From Aurelia coerulea (lineage: Eukaryota; Cnidaria; Scyphozoa; Semaeostomeae; Ulmaridae), in the NCBI GenBank assembly GCA_039566865.1, contig CM076962.1, forward strand, positions 4,768,743 to 4,832,742: a DNA stretch of 64,000 nt. Direction: 5' to 3'. Made by a program: the position numbers and the translations under genes. Below are positions 45,401 to 57,400 of this stretch, piece after piece (within the stretch, counting starts at the first letter, position 1; every line of letters starts with the position of its first letter). The notes under the pieces are model-generated. The model was not told where the DNA came from and ran no database searches. It saw only the letters and a program-made list of their open reading frames with translations.

Positions 45401-48400
45401 TTGATATCCTTTATACCTGACTTTTATATCGAAGACCAATTGAAAAAGTCAATTGACAAGGTTGGTATCCATAAGTTCCCCACATGTTAAAAGCCGAATC
45501 ATTTCAGCATGGCGAATAATCAGAAACGATCGGCTGTCGAGCCTAGGAGTTTTGAGAAATATGACAACGTGGCCGTACGATACATTCTACATTAACTTTC
45601 TTCGACGTCTTGCCCGTATTTTCGTACAGAAGCCTTTTTGAGAAACTAAACTCTCAGATCAGCAAAAAATTAAGAAACTCTAGCACTGGAAAAATATTAT
45701 CGGAGACCGCTGAGACATTCTTCCATCTTGTCTGAAGCATACTTGCATTTTTTTGCAGCCGTTACGAAACTTTCAGCCCTCAAAATATTTTAATCTTAAG
45801 AAACTTTCAAGTATTGGGTGAATTTCTTAGTTTCTCATAAAAAATACGTGTATGTTAAGCCGTTAAGTACTTGAGCATCAAAACGAACTGCCAGGCTTTT
45901 TTGACAAATTGTACTCGGATTTAAGCTCAGTTTTGTTCAAACCTTCGTTAGTATGTGGTTGATTTGCGACTACATAAAACTAAAGTTTCGTTTCTGTCAG
46001 AGAATCGCCGTCTTGTTTTGTAAGGTAAGCTGTTTAAAGATAAATATTGGATTCCTCGTTTATTCATACCTTTTTAGTGATGATTTTCTGTAGAATGAAA
46101 ATCGCCCGCCTGACTTCACCGAGGAAAGTGATGTACCGCTCGCCGGCTAAAATGCTCACAACCAGGCCTGGTCATTTAGGAACAGAAAACCAGAAACTTC
46201 TACCGCCCTACAAAGAGGGAATCTTTGGAATCACCTTCAGGAACTGTGGCAGCCTTTTGTTCTTTGAAGATTCTGAAAAATGTTTGTACCAATGGAGGTG
46301 CAAATTCCTTGATCAAAATGTCCTTAAGCGAGTAAATGATTTTCTTGAGTACAAATTGTAGTAGGCAAAATGGGACTTACGACAGATCTTGTCTGCTGTA
46401 TACAGTATATTATCTGGCAACATACAAGGTGTTTCAAAATGGTATCTGTGGAGTAAAAAACAACTTAGCTTTGGGGGAGAAGACTTGGGCAATATAAATA
46501 TAGTGAATTTTATTTTACGTTCTCCGTCTATGGTATTCAATGCCAAGACACCAGAAAAAGAATGTTTGATTTTCTCATTATATGAAAAGAATAGGTTTGT
46601 TCGTTTGTTACCTTATTTTAATTCGATCTTTATATCTAGCTATACCTATATTCATGCATAAAATCTAGTCTCTAGTAGTCTAGAGAATCTAGTGTTACAC
46701 TGAAGAGTTTAACAGTTTCTTCAGATTTTTGGAATGTCTTTGAAAGTCAAGAGTTATGCTGCAAATGTTTGTCTGGTCTCTTTTAACAAACGGTGCATGG
46801 AATTTGTCAGGGTTCACGATCATTCCATTTTGTTTGAGCCAAGAGTGCTCTGGCAAGGATTTGGAAAAGAAAGCTAGCGTATTATCATCAGCATAATCGT
46901 ACATGGCTGCTTGCTTTATGAAATAGAAAAGATCATTCATGTAGAGATTGAAAAGAATAGGACCTGACACTGCTCTTTGGAGTACCCCTGATGCAATTTC
47001 TTGAAAAGAACTGTACAAATTATTTTTCAGCCACTCTGCTTCCGTTTTTCAGATAGGAATAGACAAGAACTCCTTATGCATGAAATTTGGCTATTATCAA
47101 ATTGTGCGGGATGGAATCAAAAGCTTTTGAGAGATCCATCAAGACTACAGTGCAATTATTAACATTGACAAGTTTAATTAAAACATGCTGTGTACTGTAG
47201 GCTGTTCTATTAGCTGCAATACAGATCAAGAGTCTTATCATGGAAGGGGCTGAGCTGTTTCTTAAGGAAATAAGGACATAGGTACATAAGTAACACATGG
47301 TATTCTTCGTACTATTCTTAGACTTGATCGCTATATCTCCTTTCCATTGCTTTGAGAATAAACTACCATCAACTTTCTTGTCTACAAACTGATCATATTT
47401 TTATCTCTACTTGGGCCGTTTACTTCTCTTCTTTATCTGGTGCACCAAGATAAACTATCCGCAGGCCACAATAAATCATACATTTGACTGATTTTGAAGA
47501 TATATAACTTAATCTTAAGCAAACGGTCTTGATTAGATCTTAGGACATTTTGCAATTTTTGTGTTTTTAGTTTTTAAAGCTAGAAGCGAGAGTCTTAAAA
47601 TTTTCGTTTTCGAAAGCACTGAAAACGATAAAAAACGTCGATCAAATTTTTTAAAGACTCGGCATGAATGGTCAAGAGAACACTTTTTGGCATGAGTCGG
47701 GGATTTAGAAATTGATCAATGAAACGTTATACACGAGCGTTATTTCAACCAACCGTTATGAAATTATATAGCAGTTGCAATAAAGTGCTGCGCCGAGCTG
47801 TTCCCTGCATCACAGATTCAACAAAACTCCATGCTTGCTTAGCCTCATGACGCTTCCCTGTTTGCTTCTTTAACCCCCTTGACACAGGAATACAACCTGC
47901 TCCAAAGAATATATTCAATGAAAGTACAAAAGCAAAGACATTTCTTTATATCACTGAAAATGATTTTACATTTCTCCCAAGATAGAACCAACGCTTTTGC
48001 GGAGATTACAATAAATCCATTTCCAAATCCCAAATCACTACGAAAACATTTTTCTGTTTCCATTCACATCGAGTCTCTAGAAAATTTGATCGACGTTTTT
48101 GATCATTTTCAGGGTTTTCAACAACTAACATTTTTAAAAACTCGTTTCTTGCTCTAAAAACTGAAAAAAGCAAAGAATCCTAGAATCCAATTCAAGCTTT
48201 TTCCCAAAGATTAAGTCATACGTCATAGATCTTAAAAATTGGTCCAGTGTACGATTTATCGTGGCATGCCAAATGTGGATAGTTTATTTTACCGCACCCG
48301 TTAGCTCACTTAATAGGATTCCTTATAAGTTATCCTTGCTTTCCTCATCATATTGCATATGTCTCAGTCAGAAAGATATTTTTCTGAGTTTGTTCATCGA

Positions 48401-51400
48401 AAGTCGTTAGATTCATAATGCATGTAGTCTCTTTTATTTCAGCAGACGTTGTTGATTTTAGTGGAGGCTCATCCAAAGTAAAGAAGGTAAACATCTGTTT
48501 ATTCAAATTGTTTTCTTTCGAACCATTTATTTCTCATATTGGTCCTAAATATTTTTTGCCTTAGAGGGGTGTAGCTGGTGGGGAAGGGGGGGGGGGGAGT
48601 GACAGTCCCGAATGATCAAAGTGAATAAATCAAAATGAATCTTTGAAGCTAAAAATTCGGAACAATGAGCTGGAAGTTGTGCAAAAAGCGAAATATCTTG
48701 GTGAGCAGATCGACAACACCTTGGATTGGAAGGAACACGTTAAGACAGTTTCTTCCAAGGTCTCCAGAGGAATTGGCTTTTTGAAGCATGCAAAATTATT
48801 TCTGCAAGAAGAAAGTCTGAAGACTATGCACACAGGTATTGTGGAGCCACATTTTCGCTATTGTTGTTCTGTATGAGGCTGCTGCGGTGGGACCGAGATG
48901 AACCAGTTGTAAAAATTACAAAACCGTGCTGCTTTTATTGTAACTGGCAGCAGTTTTGATGCGCCGGGGATGCCACTCATAATGAGCTAATTGCTAGTGA
49001 GTCTAATATCATGGTCTTCAAATTTCTTCATGAGTTGGCTCCACAATGCATGTGTAATCTTTTCACAAAAACATCCCAGCTGACCTCCAGCAATCTTTGG
49101 AATACAGGGACTGACCTACGATTAAGACAGGGACTGACCTACGACCTACAGGGACTGACCTACCATTATTTGAGTTACCAAAGAAAATCTCCAATAATGG
49201 ACAGAAATGTTTCTCTTTTAGAGGTGCTAAGTCTCGGAATCCCCTCATAGCTGAGTGTAAGCAGGCATCCTCCCTGAACAGCTTTAATCAATGTCTTGAT
49301 AAGGTGTAAATAGGTGTTTGCCATTTGGACTTTCTTTTACTGTAGATATTTATTTTAGATTATAAAATGGTTTTACTGTAATAGCATGGATATATTGAAT
49401 TGTAATTGGGTTGATTTAGTTTTCTATAATATTTCAATTTTGTAACTTTTTATAGTGGAGGGCCCCTTCAAAATCAGCATTGTCGAAGGGCTACCCTATT
49501 TAAGCATGTGAAATGAATAAAAAATAGATAAATAAATTTTTTCGAAAAATTGATATTTGGGCAAACATTTACCATATTCAGAAACAAATTTTGGTAAACT
49601 GCATCGAGCACTTGCTATCGTCTACTTGAACGATTGATGTTGAAAGAAAACATTGGTAACAACTCGGTCTATTGCCAAACCAAGATGCCAGACCCTCAAA
49701 AGTTGGTACATTGGTTCCCCCCTGGTTACTTGCAGGGTTTTATCTATACTGTTGCTTTATTCCCGGGGTTCCTTTCTCTCCTAATGTTTTCGGGTATATT
49801 TTTTTGTCTGAACCTTCTCTTTAACTCATAGAAGCCGAAGGGAAAGGACAAGAAGAAAAAGGACAAGAAGTAAGATACTTTAGCTTTACGTTGCATTGTC
49901 GATTTCTTGCAGAAATTTTAGTGACAATAATTTTTGGTGCCGATTAAGAAAATCTCTCAAGAGCAGCTAACAGCTATTTTGAAGAACTTGTCCAGCCAAA
50001 CCTTGCTAATTTTTCAAATTTTGTCATTATTATAGTTTATGATTTCAATTAACGATTAACTGTTCAATGATTCGTGATTTATTTCATTTGGAGCGAAAAT
50101 CTGATAGGCATTTGATTCAGGTTTAAAATGGTGGCAGTCGGAAAACAAGGAAAGTGAACAAGGAAAGAAAGTGCTGCGTTTAAAGCAATTATTTATCTTT
50201 CTTTTCTGTGCCATCAATCAGCAACTTACTGAACAAGGCCAATCAATAATTCTGAACTATTTTGGCGTGAAAATCAAATGCGTATATTTCTTGAATTATT
50301 TAAATGCAACCATAATCATTTAAAATTATCATAGGATAGGGGGGGCTCTCTCCTCGATTAGTTTACCTATTGAGAGAGCTCCTCCTTTAAGTAATTCACT
50401 CCATACAATTCATCTCATTTCTCTGTATTTGTATATTGTATTAATTTTCCGTATCAATGTATTAATTTCTGTAATATCTTATTTCCTTGTAGTTTAGTTA
50501 TCTGTTAGTAGAGTAATTCATAAATTGTATGTTGTGGATTTAAAATATATGAACTGAACTGAACGGAAAAGGAAGTAGGTACGGATGCAGCATTTTATAA
50601 GCAAGGCTTTTTGCTAAACTCTAATTTGATTTCCTATAGGTTGGAAAAACGGATGGAGTTGTTTGATTCTGATTCAGATGATGGTGATGATGATGATGGT
50701 GGTGTGGGTGCTACAGGTAAGCACAATAAATTGACTTCTGTGTTTTCTTGATCAATTGAGTGAAACGTAATACTTTATATAATGACAGAATACCGGTTGA
50801 TCCACACAACATTTTCCTTCATTGAAACTTCATAGAATGATGACCCCTTGTGGCTAGTATCATATTTCAGAAGTTGACTGTGCATAAAAGTTTGCTCAAG
50901 ACTAATTCATTTGTTCTCGTCGTTTATATTTTGCGCCATCTTACTATCTGGTGTCCCAAAAAACGTACTCCCTTTTGAAAAATTGCGAACATTCGATTAC
51001 CTAGCCTATCCACAGGAGGCCCAAGCGGTTGATTCAACAATAATAAGTTTAACATTTCAAAATATTACATAATAATATTTCAAATAATATATAATAATAT
51101 AATATAATATAATATAATATATAATATATAATATATAATATATATAATATATAATATATATAATATATAATATAATATATAATATAATAATAATAATAAT
51201 ATATACATAATATTTCAAAATAATTTAATCATTTCAAAATAGTTAATTGTAATACCTTTTTGTCTTATTTGTTGCACCTCCCTACGGCTGTGTTGTGTCT
51301 CTTTTATTTACTTCTAACTTGCATAATTGTATTATATAGATAGTGCAAGGAGTGATATCTTCCAGTCAAATTCAATGAACTGATTTGTATTTGCTCGCGA

Positions 51401-54400
51401 TCCTCCATCCAAGCTAAAAATTCGTGCCACAACGTATGAAAATGGTCCTCAATCATCGAACTATACTTTCCAATACTTTTTTCTTTATCTACAATATTTG
51501 AAGTGCCAAAATCTGTGAGTTTTTCAATGCAAGTCTTGTCAAAACTCACTTTCTCCATAGACTCGGACCATCGAATGGTAACAGAGCGATGATCCATTTT
51601 CGATTGTTTTCGTCAGCCATCTTCGCTTTACTTTTAACAGAATATTCAAGTTCTGTCTAAAGTTGATCAACTAAAATCGAAGAGCTGCACCCTGTGACAT
51701 GAGAGGGCTCCCGTGTAGATTCTGTTCAAAGTAAATCATACAGTTTTATTTCTGTTCTCTTTTGTAAGTGATCCAAAATTATTCAAGGATGGTAAAATGT
51801 TTGTTTTCATTACTTAAAGGGTATGAAATAACGCATTGATAAACGTCTTTCTGAGCCATACTATTTGATCAACATCATAACCATTTTGCATGTTTCTTTA
51901 TGTCTACAACAATAGTTTGCGTTTCTTGCTGAGATTTATGACCAAACTGAAAGCTTAATATACAAAAAGAAATTAATCTGATAACCCTATGTACTGCTAT
52001 GCTTGAATGAATAGTTTGGTCATTGGTGTACTTGCCAGAAAATAGATTTGAGGATCGGCCCCAGGGGGGTAACTTAAGTTTCCATGATACGGGATTGTGC
52101 TATTTAAAGCGTAAAACTACCACCCATAAATCCGGAAAAGTTCTGAAAAGTATACCCATGAATGCGAAAAATTTCTGAAAAGGATACCCATTAATCCGGA
52201 AAAGCCGAAAAAGTTTACCCATAAATGAGTTTCACAAAAAATCATACCCATAAATCCGGAAATATAAAAAATTGTTGAAAACCATACCCATAAATCCAGA
52301 CTCTATCTTAAAAAAGGTACCCTAAAAAATGGCACATCCCCGTACCATGGAGAACTTAAGTTACCCCCCCCCCCCCGAGGGATCGGCCTTATACTAAAAC
52401 TTTGGTGATTTTTCAAACAGGAGTACTTTTTATTGGGACACTCGGTGCAAAGTTTATTACTGCAAATAATACTATTCTCATTATATCATTGTCCCCTTTC
52501 CATCTTGTTATTCAAAATTGTATTATCTTGATTGATAAGGATCATGACACTGTTGCAGGTAAAGAGAAAGGAAAAGAAGCGAAAGCTTCATCAGCAAAAA
52601 AGAAACCAAAGTGAGTCATGAACTTTTATCACAACCGTTCTGAGATTTAATGAGACTAATAAATCAGCCCAAATGTTTGCCATCACTAGTCTTTAGTGCT
52701 CCTTAAAAACTTGAAGTCCAAAGAAAGGAAAATAGCGAACCCACACACTTCGAAAACCAAGAGAAACTTGAACATAGACCAATTATCTTATTTGCTCAAG
52801 CTTCTGATCTGTGGTCAATTTTAAGATTTACAAGATTTGAAATTTAAGGTTCATTCTACACCGGATAGTCTCGGCTAGATCCTAGATCTAAAAAGTATCC
52901 AGTCAGTATTTTCTTGACAAGAAATTTTACCTCGCTGACAGTCTTAGGTTGTAGGTGACCCAGTGGTTAACTTGCCTGCCTATACCTTCTGCCTTGAGGA
53001 GTACCAGCATTCATCCTAAAAAGTTCCACTTACTGCCTTGAGGAGTACCAGCATTCATCGTAAAAAGCTCTCTCCACCTTCTGCCTTGAGGAGTTGACAT
53101 TTGCTTCTGCAAAGGGCTCCTTGCTTGCTGTTCGAGATTTATAGCGTGTTTTTCCTTGAGAGCTTCCATTTTTTGTCTGGTCAAGAGTATTAGTTCTGAT
53201 CAAGTAGTGCTTTTCTTGGTGTAAGAGCTCCACACTTTCCTGCCTAGAATAAAGATTTTAGCAAAAAACAAAGCAGGACGGAGAGTGTGACAGGAAACAG
53301 GAAAAAGAGATTCTTTGCTATTACGATATTTCTAAGAATCTTATTGGAAGAAATTCTTTCTTGACACAACAGAGCTCTTCCTTCGATTTTGCTGTTATGC
53401 TTACGAATTTGCATTATTTTCAGGCCGTTCAGTGATGAAAATAAATCATGGTTGAAATTAGCAGAAGAAGATGAAATTGGCACTGATGAATCGGCGGAAG
53501 AAGGAGAAAGTGATGATGACATGGTAACAATTATTCTCTAAAGTTGTTAGTTTTATTATGGGGAGAGGTTGAGCCCGAAATTGTTGAATTAAGAGATGTT
53601 ACTTTTGCTTCGAGCAAGGCACTCGAAACTCCAAACTGGGAAGCTTAATGAAACATGTAACTCGAACAAATAATAATAGGTTTGTAGAAAGTTAATTACA
53701 GCTGATTACGAGTTAACTTACAGTCGGTGCCAAAAGTCTGAGATAATCTACCATAATTTTTGTTTCCCTTGTGCCAACACTTCATAAAAGACAAGAGCCT
53801 ATTCTTAACTTTTAAAGACTGCATTAAAATTGATTTTATGTTCGTTCTTTATGAATAATACATCGGAACAAATTTGGCTTTGGGATCAGAGTTTTGGACC
53901 CGATTGTATATTTGAAGCTGCATGGTTTTCTTGCTAAAGGCACGAGTGTAAGTCAGTCTTAGTTAGGAAAACCATATAGTTGGAGTTTGAAATGTGAAAT
54001 GAGTTTGACACAAGGAGAAAGAGCTGATTTTGAAACTGACGACACATTAACTTTTGGTGCTCTGTTACATCATCAAGTACTATTTTGGTACACTCAAATG
54101 AGAAGGTTATGAATTGGTAATGATATGATCCTTTGAAAAAGGACTTCTTTAGCATTTATTCCAGCAAGCTTGGAACAGAGTTGTCAGAGTAATGTACTTG
54201 CACATGCGATGATTGAAATACCCTTCAACATCCAAAATCTCAGTGAAATTTTAAACTGAAGCTGGATGCCATTGTTGAAACTCTGTTATATTACTTGTCC
54301 TTTGATTTGATCTAATTCCTTTATTTAGCCAATTCAAACCTTTGCAGAAGAATTTCTCATGAATATTTTGTGCTTATTCATTGCTGACAAAAACTCATGG

Positions 54401-57400
54401 CTTCCTGCGATGCGAAGCTTCGTCAGTGCTTGAAAATCATCTGTCTCGTTGTAGTTTTGTGTGGATGTGGCGGCAATTGTCTGCTTTCCCCTGTCACCTG
54501 ACACCGTGAATCCTGTGTTCCTTCACTGACATTACTTTGCATTTTTTCTGTCATAAACTCCTTTTTTTCTCTCTCCTTGCTTTTACAATTCCTTGTATGT
54601 TCCCAGTACGGCATGCATTTAAATGTTGTATGGATTGTATGGAACTCTTTCGCTTCGACCAAGGCACTCGAAACTCCAAACTGGGAAGCTTAATGAAACA
54701 TGTAACTCGAACAAAATAATAATAGGTTTGTGGAAAGTTAATTAAAGCTGATTACAAGTTAACTTACAGTCGGTTCCAAAAGTCTGAGATAATCTACCAT
54801 AATTTTTGTTTCCCTTGTGCCAACACTTCATGAAAGACAAGAGCCTATTCTTAACTTTTAAAAACTGCATGTTCGTTCTTTATGAATAATACATCGGAAC
54901 AAATTTGGCTTTGGAATCAGAGTTTTGGACCCGATTGTATATTTGAAGCTGCATGGTTTTCTTGCTAAAGGCACGAGTGTAAGTCAGTCTTAGTTAGGAA
55001 AACCATATAGTTGGAGTTTGAAATGTGAAATGAGTTTGACACAAGGAGAAAGAACTGATTTTGAAACTGGCGGCACCTTTACTTTTGGTACTCTGTTACA
55101 TCATCAAATGCCGCATAGGTTCCAAATCTTTAACTTGGCGTAAAAAGGTGGGTGTAAAATTCAATGACCTATTTCTTCTGATTGAATGGCTTGAAAGGAA
55201 CTTTAGATACTTATCTATAATTCTACCGTTGGACTTTCCAGAAATTTTGAATATTTTTCAAAATTACAGCGTATTCTAAATTTCAGCTCATTTGAGGGTG
55301 TTACGTCATCAAATTTCTTAATCATAAACTAGATGATTGACAGACTTTTGCTTGATATCATATTGTAGGCATTCATAAGCTATGGTTTTCTTCGAAATTA
55401 CTTCATGTTGCGTCAAACGGTTTAGAAATTACGATGGTTTTAAGTTTTTTGAAAATTTTTCTTGAATTCCTGAAAAAGAAGAAGACACTCCAACTCTGAA
55501 AATATTAAAGACTTCAGAAAAGTCCAACGGTAGAATTATAGAGAAATTGCAAAAGTTTCTTTAAAGTCATTCAGTACAAAGAAATAAATCACTCAATTTT
55601 ACACCAGCCCTTTTAAAGATTTGGAACCTATGCTATCAAATGCTATGTTGGTGCACTCAAATGAGAAGGTTATGAATTGGTAATGATATAATCCTTTGAA
55701 AAAAGACTTCTTTAGCATTTATTCCATCAAGCTTGGAACAGAGTTGTCAGGGTAATGTACTTGCACATGCGATGATTGAAATACCCTTCAACATCCAAAA
55801 TCCAGGGGTGGAACCACAGCACCAATGGTCCCAGAAAGGTTTTCAGGTCACCAGGAAGAAATGAGAGAGGAATGCAAAGAAGAAGGAAAAGGGATTCTAA
55901 AAGAAAAACGAGAAAAGGGGGAAATTAATTTTCTAACGCAATGTAAACTTCCCAATTTTCTCTTCGCATTTCAAACAAGTCTCTGGAAAATTTGACGTTG
56001 TTCAACCAAAGGAAGCCACTGTTTCTACCACTGTTTCCAGACAAAGGAAATTTTGAGTCACTGTTTATGACTCAGAAAGTAATCAGCTAAAAAAGTAACC
56101 AAATATGCCAAAGTACAATTTATAATTGTGACTACAATTACAAATTTATAATCAACATTCAAAATCTTGTCAATGTATTACATATCATGACCTCTCACGA
56201 AGTGGACCTTTTAGGCACATTTGGTTCTCGCAGAAATTTTTTCAAGAGTTTTTTGGTCCCAGAAATTAAAATATTTTTTCCACCCCTGCCAAAATCTCGG
56301 TGAATTTTAAACTGAAGCTGGATGCCATTGTTGAAACTCTGTTATTACTTGTCCTTTGATTTGATCTAATTCCTTTATTTAGCTAATACAAACCTTTGCA
56401 GAAGAATTTCTCATGAACATTTTGTGCTTAGTCATTTCTGAAAAAACTCATGGCTTTCTGCGAAGCTTCATCAGTGCTTGAAAATTGTCTATGTCGTGTT
56501 GTAGTTTGTGTGGATGTGGCAGCAATTGTCTGCTTTCCCCTGTCACCTGATACTGTGAATTCTGTATTCCTTCACTAACATTTCTTTGCACTTTTTCTGT
56601 CATAAACTTCTTTTCTTCTCTCTCCTTGCTTTTACGATTCCTTGTATGTTCCCAGTACAGCATGCATCTAAATTTGTATGGATTTCCCTGTCAGGCCTTC
56701 TGGGTGATTATTTTGGCATGTATTACTGGATGAGAAAATACAGTCCCCGTTTGAAAGGCCACTTCCCCCTTCAAGAAATCTTCAAACAGGCCTAAAATCA
56801 CGTCCAAAGTGGCAATTACTGTTGTATGTTTTAGGACGTTTATCCCTTTAGGAGAATGATAGTATCATCCCTGATTGCATAAAACGTTATTCCGGGCCAT
56901 TTCATTCTTCAAGAGGATAACACGTGCCAAAACGTGTTAAAATCATTGCTGCAGGGTGGAAATATAAGTATAATTTGGTCAGGATTTTAGGCCTATCTTG
57001 AGGGCTTTTTGAAATGGCTCTGTGGAGAAAATCCTTCGTAATTTCAGAACGGAGCGGTCAATCTCAGTCAAGTAAATTTTGAAATGGATTTGAACATGTT
57101 CACCATTCAATGATTTAGTTGCCAATATTTTCTTTTTGACAGCCAGGGAGCAGTGGTCTTTCAAATGGGCATTGCTGTTTTACTCACCCGTCCGGTATAC
57201 GCTGGTAGTTATGATTTACATTTGACACTCATGTTATAAATCCTATATGTTTTTCAGCCTGCAGACGAATTTAGTGATGATGAAGATGAGGCTGGAGACT
57301 CTGAAGAAGAGGCCGGTGAAGCTGAAAATGAGGTAATTTAGAGTCATGACTTGCGTAATTAAGTTGAAGCTAATTCCTTCCAGGAGATAGATATGTTTAG

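Larger units (their letters stand above)
50947..52445. mobile_element. Mariner-like MITE family E, copy 2, with nested inserts
   Basis: The left end is TCTGGTGTCCCAAAAAACGT and the right end is AGTACTTTTTATTGGGACAC, with AAAAATTGCGA- and GGTGATTTTTCAAAC-like inner repeats as in copy 1. It holds an AT microsatellite and the lattice element at 52061. It ends 113 bp before NOP2 exon 7. Confidence 0.8.
54652..56690. repeat. 1.04-kb tandem duplication, unit 2 with two insertions
   Basis: Removing 55112-55634 and 55803-56288 with one target copy each leaves about 1.02 kb that matches unit 1 to the GTATGGATT region near 56685. Confidence 0.9.
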
